Both the position numbers and the translations under genes were made by a program. From assembly GCA_002633025.1 (NCBI GenBank), contig NMRB01000062.1:563633-627632 (forward strand): 64,000 nt of DNA, in the 5' to 3' direction. Positions 49,075 to 62,716 of this stretch are shown piece by piece (position 1 is the stretch's first letter; the number at the start of each line of letters is the position of its first letter). Source of the DNA: Notospermus geniculatus (lineage: Eukaryota; Nemertea; Pilidiophora; Heteronemertea; Lineidae). Below the pieces are notes generated by a model that made no database searches, was not told the origin of the DNA, and saw only the letters and a program-made list of their open reading frames with translations.

Positions 49075-52000
49075 ATGGCCACTCATCAGGTGTACTGTAT
49101 AAAACCCGAGGATGAAAAGCCAAGCAGCTTGCTCCAGAAAGCATTTAAGGTAACATAAACTAACTAGCCTTCCTTTTCAATTTCAGGAGAGGCCAACTTC
49201 AAAATCTAGCAATAATTAGGCAATTAACATGATTAACTTATGTCTTATTTTATTTGCTTTCTTTTTCAGGCTCTCACTACAGCTGGCCTTGAACCAGAAT
49301 GGATAGCTACAGAAGAATGTTGCAAAATAAAGGAGAAGAAATCACAAGTTGCTTTTATAGCTGATCCGTTTGAGGGGCCTGCTTTTGTGACTCTCAGCAG
49401 TTTGAAAAACAGGTGAGCATGGTGAGGAAGAGACAACTTCCAGTTTACATGTCAATTGCAGTTCTGTGAATTTTGGAATTGATGAAATCTGTTTCTTTTG
49501 GAATACTGTTAAAGAGAAAAGGAATGTCAATTGTTTTGTGATGCTAATGAAGAAACGAAATTTCCACAATCTCCTGCTCCCATTGCTTGGTATCAAAATG
49601 AGAGGCCAGATAATTCAAATCTGGCTTTATTCTTGTCCAGGTTGTTGCCAGTGTAACCTAATGTCGCCATCGTTTTCAGAATCTATGGCCCACCTTGTAT
49701 ATTGGAATGTCTGAAGAATGCAGAGGTTTGTATTTTATATCTTGATGACACACCCTGTTTTAACCAATTGCTGATACCTTGTTAGTGATAGAGCAGTGTG
49801 CAATGAAGAATGCATAGGACATTTTTACCAGTATTTCATACTCAAACCTGTCTCCAAGTAGTGTTCGTTTTTGTCGAAGATTTGTTACAAATTTGGCTTT
49901 TTTCAGGCATTACCGAAAGTCCCTCATCCAGTATACTCTATGGCAATGAGAGATCTAAAGATCTGCTTTACTGGAGTGGAAACTAACATCAAGGTATGCT
50001 ATATTTGCTAAATGTTAATAAGATTTGTAGTTTCAAGTAGCCATGCTGACTTTCTCATTAGTTATTTCCATTAGTAATAGTTGCAATGCCGAAGAAGTGT
50101 TGTCCAGAGTTTTGTGCCTTTTTCACTTCTTTGCTGCGAGTGAGTTTTAACAAAGTCAGTCCCCTCTTGTTGGCACCTGACCTTCGCATGCCAGAAATGA
50201 CCTCCATAGAAACGAAAACAAAAATTCCTTTTCCTATAACCCGATAGATATCACAGCTTCAGATTTCAATTTCAGGCAAAAATTGAGAACTTTGTCAAAT
50301 GGATGGCTGGTGAATATCATCCAGTGCTGACCAACATGATCACCCATCTTGTGGCGGGTAAAATTGGCTCCAAAAAATACCTCGTTGCAGGTGATATGGG
50401 GGTGAATATCATGAACCCAGAGTGGGTGACAGCTGTCTGGGAGGCATGCTCAACAAGGTGAGTAACATCTCGAATCAATACACCAATTTTCCTTCAGTTT
50501 TCACTCTGTCCTGAGCTATAGCATTGAAATCTTATGGATTCTGAAGTTGTTATTCCATGTGATGAAAAAGATTTAGATAACAAGTCTTATGCAATCTGTA
50601 AGGACCACTCACAATGCGGATTCTCAATTTTATTTTCAGGAGCGTCAGTATTGAAGATGAGGAATTTGCACGAATGCGATGCCCCATATTTAAAGGCCTT
50701 GTGCTAACTGTCTCTGGGTTAGATTCTACTGAGAGGCAGGAGGTCAAGTTGGCAGTAGAGGCAGAAGGTGAGCGACTTATGTTCCTTTCTTTTCATGATA
50801 AGTGAAGCAAAGTTACTGTCAATGGTGCAGAGATAGCTTACAAGAGTCTTACTTTGAGGGTCTTACTCCTCAGGAGCCCTGATAACCTAGTGGTTATCAC
50901 ATCCGCTCAGCAAGTGGCAGGTCTCAGGGTTGAATCCAGCATGGGCCGTATGCAATTAATCATGTCTGGCTCTTCGTGTCTGTCACATGGAATGGGAAGC
51001 TGTGGTGCCTTATCCTGTCCTCTGCAAGGGGCAAGTAAAAGACCCCATCCAAGTGAGGAACACGAGTAGCTTGAGATGGCCTCTTCCATACTATCTGGGC
51101 CAGTAATGCTATGGCTTCAGCCCCAATGGAAAAATCCAATACAACTAGACTCCTGCACAAGAAAACTCATTAAAACCTTGTCTCAGTCAGTATCTGTAAA
51201 CTGTTTCTTTGCAAGAAAGGCCACCCTGCCCGTCTCTTATTTAACCAGATGTATCACAGTCATTGAATACAAACCCTACAACCACAATATAAAAACCTTT
51301 GAATCGGTTCTTTTCGTTCCAGGTGGCCGTTACACTGGTGAAATGAAAGTGAACGACTGCACTCATCTTCTCGTCAAAGAACCAAAGGGTCAGAAATATG
51401 ACTTTGCTCTGAAGTGGGCAGTACAGGTCGTTGAGCCAAAATGGTTACACGACTCTATTTCTAAAGGTTACTGTCTCGATGAGGATCTGTATCGGGTTAA
51501 AAAAGGCAAGAAGTCCTCCACACCGGCTAAGAACAAAAAGGGTATGTACCGTTTTATATCCTCTGGACCGTCCTGAGAGTAACACAGTGGAACCTCTCAG
51601 TTAGGGACACCCATGGGACTGACAGATGCTGTTCTTAATTGAGAGGTGTCTTGATTACAGAGGTCAACATGAAAAGAAGGGACAAAAATGTGGGGGTGAA
51701 ATTTGAGTTTGACTGTATGTGCAGAAGGTAGAGAAACCCTGCCACTGCATGAGAAGCCTTGATAGTCTAGTGGTTATCAGGCCCACTTGGGAAGCGCAGG
51801 TCCTGGGTTCAAAACCAGCCTGGGCCGTATGGGATAAATCATACCTGGCCCTTCACATCCAGAGCACGGGACAGTAAGCCTTGTACCTTGTGCCTTTGCA
51901 AGGGCAAGTAAAAGACCCCATTCAAGTATGGAACATGAGTAGCTTGAGATGGCCTCCTGCATACCGGTACTTACCAGGGCCACTAACGCTATGGTTTGGC

Positions 52001-55000
52001 CCTGATGGAAAAATCTAATACCGGTAATAAAAATACAAATACAAATCCCTGCGATCTCAAGAGGTAACAGGGATTGATGCTGTTTTCTGCCAGCTGGAAG
52101 GAAGTTTGTTGCTGCCTGAGATGATGTGTTCAGTGACAGCTGTTCTTCACGCCAGGTTGAGCCGTTGCCCTGTCAAACTGCTTGTATTCATTTTCAAAGA
52201 TTTTGTTTCTGTTACAGGGTCATTGGCATGCTTGGACACAACCAGCAATGTCAGCTCCATACATAACTTCTCAGCATTGTCATCAGTCACACATCTTGAT
52301 GAGACAGCCATGTCAAGGATTTCAAGTGGACCGCTCGATAACCTGGACATGTCTGTGTTCAAGGGTGATTTATTCTTAGATGGTTGCAAGGTTGGTTGTC
52401 AATTTTGGATCTCATTCTCCTCACTGTATCAAAGAACTCTGACACGAGGAAACTTGCCATGAATTGAAGAACACTAGAAACCTTACTTGAAGTAAAGGAT
52501 GAATGTCTTCTTGCATCATACAATAATAGACTCTATCACTCCAAAAGAGTGCAGCACCTGACGCGGTCAGTGTCATGACGTCCCGCACGTCATTTCATGA
52601 TGTCTTGAAGTGAGACAAAAAAAATCAGATTGTTTCACGACGTCATGATCGCTGAAACAACTGGATTTTTTTGAGTCACGTCATGCGTTCAGAAATGATG
52701 TGTGGGACGTCATGATGCTGACCCCGTCAGGTGCTGCGCTGTTTTGGAGTGATAGGGTCTATTGGCCTCTAAACCTCCAATTATGCACCAAGTAAGCGTC
52801 CTGAAGGCTGTCGTTTTGTCCATCTGCGGTTTGCCAGTAAATCATCAAACTTATCTCTTTCAGATATTTTTGAGCGGATTCAGTACAGTCGAATTGGAGA
52901 CATTACGGAAAATAATCAACCTAGGTGGTGGGACGAGGTTTAGCCAAATAAACGAGAGTGTCTCGCATGTTGTGATTGGTGAAAGAATTGAGGAACATGT
53001 TGAACAGCTCAAAGCTGCTCATTTCAGGTAAGGATGGAGATATGGCATGGTGGAGCTCTCTCTTGATGCAAGACATTTCCGGGCAACGGCAGATTTACCC
53101 TCCCTGTCCCATGTCATCTTTCTCTTCATTTCAGACCGCATGTTGTCAGTTCCTCCTGGCTGATAGAGAGTTTCCGAAACGGCCATCTGATGCCAGAATC
53201 CGACTACTACACCCTGGATTTACCTCCAGCTATGAACCCTCTTTCGCCACCTCCCAAAAGGTAACATAAATGGGTGCAGATGGATGTGTACATACCTTGT
53301 TGATGTGAATAACAATACCACTGTATTGCAAATGGTGCATCAGTTTGTGCATTTGTGCCTGCAATTTCCAATGTTGTTCTGAAAAGAATGAGCTGTGGAA
53401 CTTTAGTTCTGCATCCTCAATCCAGGATATTGGCCTGATCTATCTCGAAGTCTTCGATAACATACATGTAAAAATATTTGTTCTTTCTGCAGGATTTCAT
53501 CTTTCGTAAAGCCTGGGCCTGTCAGGACTGATAAACCAGCTACAGTTTCAAAGCCTCCAGCATCCAACACCGATATGGAGGATGATATGCAGCAGTTACT
53601 CAGCCAGTATATGCCAGAAGGTGGTAAGTCAGGTGAAATAGTGTCATGGGGCTCCTCCACGTGAGAGTTTTCTCATGCGAGTGGGCTCTCTTTGTTGGGA
53701 CCATTGACACAAACCCCTTCCCTGGTTTTCTATGGCCAAGTTGCCCGTAATAGGCAGCCAACTCTTGCTGAAAACCTCACATGGAGTGGTGCCTTAAAAC
53801 TGTGTCCGAGGCAGTCCATACAACTTGATCGTGCAAGTGCAAGTTTAACCACGGTTGGAGAACACTTACTGGTACTGTGACACTGATCTCCTCATTCCTT
53901 TTCAGGGACCCAGAACACAACTATTCAGCCCGAGGAAGATGAGCAGCCCGTTGCAAGCACAAGTAAAGGTCAGCATTTTGAGTCAGTTTTGTCACTAATA
54001 CAGTCAAGGTGTTGGGAAGACTGCTTACTTTTCTCAATACATGGAGACCTCTGCAGTGTAACATTGAAGGCCTGATACCCTGAGCCTAAAGGTTCATCTC
54101 TGCTCTTGAATGATCCCAGAGGCCTGACACCTAAGACCTAGGAATTCACTTTCAAATGATTCTGGTGCGTCAGCCATTCTTTGTGACTATAGACCTTTCC
54201 AACAAAGATGGTGGCCTAGTAGTTCTCCCACATGCTGTCGTGGCCATTCATTGTCCAAGCAGGATATAACATTACCAAACGCATCCTTTCAGGCAATTAT
54301 TGCAACTAAACTTTTGTGCCCATGGCGCATTTGCAGGGCCGTAGCTAGCTTTTTTTCGCTAGGGGGGCATTTTAAGCAAACGAGCTGCCCGGATGTAGGC
54401 TTGGCCTTCCAACGTCAAAGGGACCTGTTTTGGTGGGGTCTGGGGGTCCTCCCCCAGAAAAATTTTGAAAATTAGAAGCTCTGAGATGCGATTTGAGGTC
54501 AATTTCCTGCGTTCTGAGACACGAACAATTCTTATCTTTTATCCCATTTGATTTTGCTGAAAAAAAAAATTTTTGAACAGTTGGCCTGGGGGGGCATTTG
54601 CCCCCCCTGTCCCTATGCTAGCTACGGGCCTGATTTGACCAGGTTAGTGTGCCAGCGGCCAGCTGTTTGACTGCCATCCTTGTTGGAAAGGTCTATAATG
54701 TCTTTAATGACCAGTTGAGCTGTCCTGATGCGAGAAAATGTCTAGTCTTCCCTTGGCATGTCATCCTAACAGGTACTGATCATTGAGGTCTAATGAAGCA
54801 GTCGACTTCACTTTCAGGAGATGGCTCTAAAGATTCTGACATGACCCTTGACCCAGACACAACATGCAACCCACAGTCACAGGAGGGGGGAACTTTTTTC
54901 AAAGGCTTAATCTTCACTCTGGTCGGGTTTGCCGCAGAACTTGAACATGATCTGACAGAATACGTCCACGAGGGGGGTGGTACGGTCCTAAACCCACCAA

Positions 55001-58000
55001 ACAGAGCTTCCCCAGATTACGCAGTGGTGCCTATTTTTGGATGTCCAGTCAACATTGCAGTTAGAGAAGTGGTCACAAATGTATGGCTTGTAAGTACACC
55101 TCAGATTCAAGTCAGAACTTCCATAACAGACACATCTCTCTATTTGGGACACCAAAATTTAGTCCCAAGTTAGTCATTTCTGTTCTTTTTTGCCTCTTTA
55201 ATGAGCAAACCTATCTACATGTACTAAGGACAGCATTTGTCAGTCCCAAAGTTTATCTCAATAGAGAGGTCCCACTGAATATTCTTTGGGAACTTGCATC
55301 TATTCAAACAAGGTTTGGTTGTTTCAGCAAATGTGTATAGAAGAAGACCGCCTGATACCCGTGAATGAAGAGGTGTTATTCAGACCTGTAGCCAAAGTGC
55401 CCAATGCTCAACCTCTGAAGGAGTGTGTTCTCTCTGTCAGGTAGGTTCTGTTCCGTTTGTGTTTCAGTAGGTTCAACTCACAGCGGCTGTGGAATTTGCC
55501 AAATTACAACACTGACACTCAACCTCTACAGATCTGGGGCCTGTTTCGTAAAGTGACTTTAAGCTAATGGTACCTTTAACCAAATGGAAAATGCATTGAA
55601 GTTAATGATACCATTAGCCTAAAGTCACTTTATGAAACAGTCCCCTGCCCTGTGAGTCAGATACTTCTAAATTCCTACTTTCTGAAAAGCACTAAAGTGG
55701 ACAAACTCGATTTCATTTGCAGTAGTTTCAGCGGTGTTCTTCGTGACTCCCTCCTCCATCTAGCCGAGGAACTCGGCGCTTGTGTTCGCGAGTACTTCAA
55801 CAAGCAATCGGTGAAGGGCAAAAAGGCTAGCACTCATCTTCTTATCAGTGTGCCTGATGGATTGGAGGGGAAGAAGTACCAGGCAGCCATCAAGTGGGGC
55901 GTTCCAGTTGTCACAAAAGAGTAAGTCCGTGTAGATTTCTGTGCATGTTTGGAAAGGCCCGTGTTCATTACAGGGGTTTCCTGCATTGCAGTTTGACTTG
56001 CTTCTTCATACCATGTATTTCCATTGAATTTACCTCCCTTTCTAATCTTATTCTCTTTTCATACAGATGGCTATTGGAATGTGCCCGCACGGGGGAAAAG
56101 GTCCCAGAGGAGATGTATTCACCAACTGCAGAGCCAGAAAACGTGGAGGCAGAATCCAAATCTGAGATCATCCCTAAAGAGTCGTCAGACGTGTCAAAGA
56201 CAGTTATGCCCCCGCAAAAGGAAGAAAGCAAGCCAGGGAAATTGAGTGTGGTAGCGGCCGGGCCGTCAACCCCTTTGACAAACAAATCTACTTCTGAAAG
56301 GGCAGCAACGACCCCCAATGAGACCAGGAGGGACTCTGCATTCACGAAAATCGGGGATGAAGAGTTTTGCACGCCTGTTACCTGTAGGTCAACTCGATTG
56401 TCCTCATTTAAAGGGTCCAGTGAGAAGAGTCCAACACCTGTGAGCCATTCCACGCCTTCGCAGCCTGGCCCTAGCATGGACACGGGAGCGCCGACTTTCA
56501 AGACTCCTATAACCACGGGGAGGAAGAGTATATCGACGCCGCGGTCCTTGCCGAATCAGAGGGTGAAGGTTAGTAACGACAACCTGGTGGGCAGCGCCAT
56601 CTATTATGGGCTCAATTCAAATTTGAGTGCCCTTCAATTTTGGTCAACAACTTCAGCAGCAAGTTTCATTCATGATGCAGTGGTGAATGACGGACTCAAG
56701 ACCAAGAGGTTATCTATCCAATTCCTGGCCAAGTCACCAGTTTGTATTCTCAACTGGTCTGAAAGGTCAAATAATGTGCTGAATGAGCTGCTCCTTGAGT
56801 TCTCCAGAAAGGTTCCTGGAGAGACTGGGGTCCCCCCGGGTAATAACATGAAGTGCTTTGAGACTATTACTGTAAAAAGCACGTCATAAAAACCATATTA
56901 TTATCATTATTATCATTTTAGTGTGCAGAGAACGATACCTTTCATCTTTATAATACCCATGGAGTTTCAGATCCAACAGCATCTTTTTCCGAGGAAACTA
57001 ACTGCAGTGGAACCTCCCTTTGCGGACACCTCTGCCAGGAGGACACCTCTCTATTAAGGACACAGCAATTCAGTCCCAAACTGACCATTTCTATTCATTT
57101 TGACCTCTGTAATCAGGACACCTCTCAATTAAGGACAGCATTTGTCAGTCCCAGAGGTGTCCTTAATAGAGAGGTTCCACTGTACTGTTTTCTCACTTCA
57201 GCAACTTCAGGATGACAGCCTGTCTGAGAGCAAGTTCACTCAACCCAGCCCACATTCCAGAGGAATAGATTCACCAAGTAAATTCCTGGACTCGAAAGTA
57301 CAATTCCAGCCTTCCTTTGATCTCACTGTAAGTAGTAAACTGTATAAAAACATGATTATGATACTGTAAATACATGTAAACTGTCAGGCAAATCTTTCTC
57401 TGAATTTGCCAATCTGTGATGGAGAGTCCATTCCTTGCTCCATGTCTTATGTTGTCAATTTCAGGAGGTCATGGCTGACCTCGCTACGCCGCAAGGCCAG
57501 GCGGGTAAGAATTCTGAAAAGAAGCGTCGAAGATCTAGCATGGTGAGTGTGAGATGAGTCACATGTCAGAAATATGGAGCTTTCTGAAGACTGATCCCTT
57601 GAGGTGTTCCACGGGAGATTTTCTCAGACAAGTTGACTCTCCAATATGGATAGTCGGTTTTGTCATTGATGATATGNGATGGTGTGAGAGATATGGGGCA
57701 GTCTCTTGGGTGATACGAGAGATGTGGGGCTGTCCTGATTGATATGAGGGGGTATGGGCCTGATGATGCAGGTGGCGGAGGACTGTGTGTGTATTTCCAA
57801 TTGTTCTCACCTTCCAGTCCTTGGATGAAATGTTCAGCTACTACCTAGACAAAGGAGTGAAGACGATGGTGCCGCGGATGTCGTTTGGAGAGGGCTGCAA
57901 TGATGATGATGAAGAGGAGGAACAAGATGAGGAAAAGGTACGTGAAGTTCACCACTGCAACCGATGGTTTCTGAACTCAGCTACATTTACCTGGACCTTT

Positions 58001-61000
58001 GCCCTCCTAAAGTTTGCTCTAGGGTTGTCCTGCACGTGTAGATGGCGGGGAGGGGGGGTCATGACAAGGGCATCTTCCTGTAGACCTACACGTACATGTA
58101 GGCCTATTCTTCATCTTTGGTACAACCCATTGTAGGCCTTGTGTTCACTATGAAGAGATCCTGCTGGACATTAGTTTGGCGAAGGTCTAATATCTCGCTT
58201 CTAATTGACACAATCTTCTCTTCATTCTTCAGGGAGCTCAGGGTACCGATGCTGAACTGCCAGCGCACCCCCTCCGCGGTGTCGTAATAGGCGTCAGCAA
58301 AAAACTTAACACCAAGCAATCAGAGTTGAACAGTCTGGCTGCATCATTAGGAGCCGACTATCGGTGGACTTACGACCAGTCATGCACTCATTTCGTCTTC
58401 CAAGGAAGAAGTAATGATAATTCTAAGGAGTACAAACTGGCAAAGGAGCACAAGAAGTTTATTGTTTCACCATACTGGTTGAATATGGTAATTAACAAAC
58501 TTTATTATATTGTCTTACCATAACAGTGGAGCCTCTCTTTCAAAACACCTGTTGGAACGGCAGATCTCTCCTTAAAACTGAACTTCAATGTCCTTAATAT
58601 AAAGGTGTCCACATAGAGAGGTTCCAGTGTAATTACTTCTCAATGCCCTGGCCTACTTCTGTAAATACAGCAAATTTTGATGACAAATTGATAGTTATAT
58701 TTGACCATAGGTGCCTCTTTCTTTCAGTGCAAGGAGCAGAATGCCCGAGTTGACGAGGCCCTCTTCCCTCACAATTACAATCCGAATATGACACTTGTGA
58801 GTATGAACCCACTCCCATGTTCACTTTGCCATTCTCTGGTGATGCCATGGGAGACACTAAGAACCATTCAGAAATTGGAGAGTTTTTGCATCGTGAAACT
58901 TATTCAGGAGGTAGCACTCAATCAAATTTTTTGCTGTTTCAGTCTGTCTTGTCATCTCCTGGCGGTGTTCCATCCAGAGGGACCAGAAGATCAACCCGTC
59001 AGGCTGTGAAACCGCCAACTGATGCTAAAAGCCTGCCGGCAACAAAGGAAACCGTCAATACTTCTAAGTCTCCACCTCTACCTTGTGACGGGAACGTGGA
59101 GGAAGCTGAGGACATGATGCCGGTGGATGAGGATGGTGCTGATGAGGCCAACAAAAGTGGTGAAAATGTATGTCCTTCATCAGGGTTCAGGGGTGATTTC
59201 CTCTCCCGGATATCTTCAAAAAATTCCAGATTTTGCTTGTAATATTCATGATGCTTGTGTTAGTACAGCATTCCTCTTAAGTCGTACTCTGCGCACTTTC
59301 AAAATGACGCATATGATCTATAAACTCAGCCTCACAATTTCTTAGGCAGAATTTATTACATGATATGGTAGCACAACTTCTTCAAACCATTTGATCAACT
59401 CTGTTTTCTCCCAGAAGGAAAATAACTCTGACCCTGAAAACCAACAACAAGATGTTGGGACTGGTTCCCTGGAGATGCAGGAAGCTGTCAGTAAACAACT
59501 CGAAGACTTCATGGCAGCCACAAAGTAAGTACAGAACTTACGGCGGACTTGATGTCTAATTGCGGTATGTAATACTTTGACTTGATGCCCAATAGGCAAT
59601 ACTAATGGCTTGGACTTTATATCCCATAGGCAGTATTTCAGGCTGAGACCTTCAGTCATCACTGACGAGTCCTAAATTCAAACTTTTCCTGTTGTTGGGT
59701 CAGTATTTTCCTCATCATGCATGATTTAAGTTGACCTTCTTTCCTTCAGAGGCCAACGACCAGGCAGAAGGATGAGCAAAAGATTCAATTGTAAGTATAC
59801 AAAGAAAAATGTTGCACAGTTAACTTATACTTTGATTTCTACCATTGTGGTGGACCGTGTGATCTGTCACCTTCCCCCTAGCCCCCCTCCCCAACTCCCC
59901 TACCAGCCCTTCTTTCTGCTAGATCTGGCAGTAAGTTAAGCCCCTCTATTTTCAGCCAATGGTTCAGAGGAGAGCACAGGCAGCGGTGAAACCAAAGAGA
60001 AGTCTAGGCCACCTTCACGGCCACGGTCAAAACTAGCCATACAAAGTGACAACAACACAAAAGTAACTAGAAGTTCCAGTGGCTCAGCATGTAAAACTCC
60101 AGAACCTGAATTCTCACAGAATGTTGAAGTAACATGGGATGATCCAACTGGAAGGTGAGAACGGGTCATATGAATAAAGATTAGCAAATGCTTTTACTTC
60201 AGATTTGTACAGCATCACCTAATGCATTTGTATTGCAAAATTCAAGCAAAGCATTTACTCGTCTTTATTCATATGACTCAATGGTACTGTTTTCTTCGTT
60301 AGATCTACACGTACATGTATGTTCTTTGGATTGCGAAGTAGCTTAGTTCCTGCAAGTCTTAAACATGATGCTAGATACTGATTCCAGAGACAGCCCCAAA
60401 GGTGTTCCTGATATAGAGGTTCCATGTAATTGCATGTTTTTGGTTTCAGACAAGAGCAAGAGAAGTTGGCAAGTGTGCTGGACAAGCCTTACAGTCCAAC
60501 TCAAGAGTCGCTGAGTCCAGTTCCACCGGGCTGTGGCGATGATCGTAACAACGCATCAGAGAAACGGGACTATTCCTCGATCATCTCGTTAAAGAATTTC
60601 GGCCCTGTGAATTCTCCGCAACCAGATTTAAAACCTCCACCGACACCCGAAGCCCCTCCTCTTGCCTTCCCCCGCCCGAAATATCCCAATATCACGACCC
60701 CAGAAGCTGTTCATGTACTCGATGATGATGATGACGAAACACCAAAAGCTCCGCCCAAATTCCTTATGTCTGCCATTGACCAATCAGAGCGGGCCACATA
60801 CGGTGCTCTCATAGAACAGCTCGGCGGGCAGTTACACGAGGCTCAGAACTTTCATAAATCATGCACTCACTTGATTGCTGGTAACTGTTCAAGGAATGAG
60901 AAATACTTGGCTTGTATGGCAGCCGGAAAGTGGATCCTACATAAGTCGTATTTTGAGGCTTGTCGGGAAGCTGGCGAATTCGTCAAGGTTGGTATCTCAT

Positions 61001-62716
61001 TATGCACCCTCACTATAAGTGTCCAGACCAGGTTTTAACTACATGACCAGATTCTAACTACCTGGGCAGATTTTAACTACCTGGGCAGATTTTAACTACC
61101 GGTACCTGTTCAGATATCCAGTGGACATTTGTAGTGAAGGGTTTTATGTAGGAGCTCTGGCCTTGTTATAAGCAGCAGTCATATGTTGGTCGAATCTCCT
61201 TCCAGTAAAATCCTTAAAGTGCCTGATTCTTTGAGCGGTTCTCAACATTTCGCAAAAAAAATCAGAAATCACCGTCATGAAAATGTACACATGTTTTACA
61301 GGAGGATGACCATGAATGGGGAAACGATTCCACGGCCGGGATGAAGAACCTCACAGCTATGTCTCTGACGCTGGCTCGTGCTGCCAAAAGATGGCGTGTC
61401 AACCTCCAAGTGGAGCGAAGGGTGAGGGAACCTCCTGTGGCATTTTCATGTCATAGACGCAAAGAGACTTGATCAGAGCTTGGAGGAATTATACTGTCAG
61501 TATAATTCCTCCAAGATCAGAGTATCAATATGATTTGTTGTTTAGCCATATTGGACGGCAAATGACGTCGTCGACCCACGGTGCAAGTGTGTGTGACTTC
61601 AACCATGATATGATCGACACAAGGCACACTTTGTCGTGGACGTCAGCATGGTCAAAAGTGACATCACAATGAGCCACTGCATGCTCTCTGTACACAGTTT
61701 ATATCCAAGATCAGTGTTATTACTGAAATTTTCTCCTATTTCTAGCGTAATCCACAGTGTGGCGGTGCCTTCCAAAGTTGGAATGTTATCTTATGCTGTA
61801 GCAAGTCAAGAGAAGGCGGTTTCAAGCGACTCCTAGAGGCAGGTGGTGCCCAAGTCATCGCTACGAGACCTCCATTCCAGGCCTCTGTTCTTGAGGATGC
61901 TGATTTTGCCTTTATTGACCAAGCCAAGATTGACTACCAGGTGAGGACAGTTCCTGTGGGTTTCGTTGTCGAACTTCTGACAACACTCCCCTGACCTGAT
62001 CCAGGTGGTCCTCCAGGCTCACTTGGTGTGCAGTGTAAGGCACCAGTGTTCCCCAGCAGTTGTAGCTCAAGCTATCTCTAGGCCACTCTTGGGGCGCCAT
62101 TATCACGTTCCCCTGGGTAGAACCTACAGCCACCCTGGGTCTCTCAGCGTCCAGGACTTTTCATCAGCACACAGACAGGGTAGCCATGTCTCTTTCATAT
62201 TAGTGAAATAAAACTCTCGTGTATGAATTTTCTTTCAGGTTGATTACCAGAAGTTGGTAGAGAATGGTGTTCACTGCGTCAAGCCCGACTACATATCTTC
62301 CTACCTGCAGAACGACCCTCCTCCAAATGTGGAGGACTTGTATCTACCTGAAGCCAAAAAATACCTCACTGGGTAAGTTTGAGAGCAAATGGGTGTTTTT
62401 AAAGTCCCAGTGCATTCAGCTGAATGCCTCGCTGAAGATGGATTGAAAATCTGCCCTCAAATGAAGAGTATTTCCATGAGGAACCAGTGGGACCATGAAT
62501 GATTGAAGTAAAAGCCATATTCTACACAATTCACTCTAATACATGTAGATTGTACCCAGTCAAGCTGTTACATCAGTTGGCCTGCTTCCCTCAATAACAA
62601 GAGGAGAGCAGCACTGTTGATGTTCGTTTTACTTTTAATGTTGCAGTAGTGGAACAAAGAAGAGAAAGTCGTCAGGATCCGTGTGTGATGTTGGAAAAAG
62701 GATGAAGAAGGAATGA
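49075..62716 (+). CDS. TOPBP1: DNA topoisomerase II-binding protein 1 (TopBP1), complete, 1633 aa
   Basis: Thirty coding exons, all GT-AG and in phase: 49075-49149, 49270-49412, 49680-49725, 49907-49993, 50276-50457, 50640-50767, 51323-51541, 52218-52390, 52864-53027, 53135-53260, 53493-53623, 53906-53968, 54818-55089, 55328-55440, 55723-55920, 56067-56568, 57202-57327, 57465-57542, 57818-57937, 58233-58487, 58728-58796, 58943-59167, 59415-59524, 59750-59790, 59956-60154, 60450-60987, 61302-61421, 61746-61940, 62239-62372, 62647-62716. TopBP1 is a nuclear scaffold for replication initiation and ATR checkpoint activation. Nine BRCT modules can be traced: 0-2 (residues ~1-275), 3 (~340-430), 4-5 (~525-725), 6 (~990-1080), 7-8 (~1385-1600). 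BRCT6 has [20 protein letters not shown] (~1275, Trp codon at 60135) matches the ATR-activating core. The C-terminus is basic (KKRK, RMKKE), a likely nuclear localisation signal. The start is the ATG of MATHQVYC; an earlier ATG at 49066 stops after two codons. Confidence 0.97.
50873..51140 (+). repeat. tRNA-derived SINE, copy 1 (TOPBP1 intron 6)
   Basis: A-box region TAACCTAGTGG (50883) and B-box GGTTGAATCC (50929) are 46 bases apart. The body (AAGTAAAAGACCCCATCCAA, AGTAGCTTGAGATGGCCTC) is shared with 51753-52045. Confidence 0.88.
51578..51668. mobile_element. MITE family 6 (CAGTGGAACCTCTC type), fragment
   Basis: Starts CACAGTGGAACCTCTCAGTT and contains TTAATTGAGAGGTGTC. Relatives are at ~55120-55280, 57004-57184, 58525-58633 and 63216-63375. 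Confidence 0.7.
51753..52045 (+). repeat. tRNA-derived SINE, copy 2 (TOPBP1 intron 7)
   Basis: A-box TAGTCTAGTGG (51763) and B-box GGTTCAAAACC (51806) are 43 bases apart. The shared body runs to GATGGAAAAATCTAATACCG followed by an A-rich AATAAAAATACAAATACAAA tail, as in a SINE 3' end. Confidence 0.9.
52526..52763. mobile_element. 238-bp palindromic MITE in TOPBP1 intron 8
   Basis: Ends AGACTCTATCACTCCAAAA and TTTTGGAGTGATAGGGTCT pair. The arms continue through GCAGCACCTGACGCGGTCAG / CTGACCCCGTCAGGTGCTGC and several TGACGTC motifs. Confidence 0.9.
53648..53798. mobile_element. MITE family 3 copy in TOPBP1 intron 11
   Basis: GGCTCCTCCACGTGAGAGTT at the left and AAAACCTCACATGGAGTGGT at the right, with internal AGTTGCCC and CCAACTCTTG family blocks. 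Confidence 0.8.
54327..54633. mobile_element. CAGGGCCGTAGCTAGC...GCTAGCTACGGGCCTG element
   Basis: Near-perfect inverted ends bound ~300 bp with CCCCCAGAAAAATTTTGAAA and TCTGAGATGCGATTT blocks shared with 36622-36905, plus GGGGGGCATTT near both ends. It lies in TOPBP1 intron 12 and is a hAT-like non-autonomous element by its ends. Confidence 0.82.
55536..55645. mobile_element. 110-bp palindromic MITE in TOPBP1 intron 14
   Basis: GGGGCCTGTTTCGTAAAGTG and CACTTTATGAAACAGTCCCC are inverted; the arms continue through ACTTTAAGCTAATGGTA and TACCATTAGCCTAAAGT. Confidence 0.9.
57004..57184. mobile_element. MITE family 6, best-preserved copy (TOPBP1 intron 16)
   Basis: Inverted ends CAGTGGAACCTCCCTTTG and AGAGAGGTTCCACTG enclose repeated AGGACACCTCT and ATTAAGGACA motifs. 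It ends only ~17 bases before the acceptor of TOPBP1 exon 17. Confidence 0.88.
58525..58633. mobile_element. MITE family 6 copy (TOPBP1 intron 20)
   Basis: ACAGTGGAGCCTCTCTTTC at the left and AGAGAGGTTCCAGTGT at the right, a shortened copy with the AAGGTGTCC block. Confidence 0.85.
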
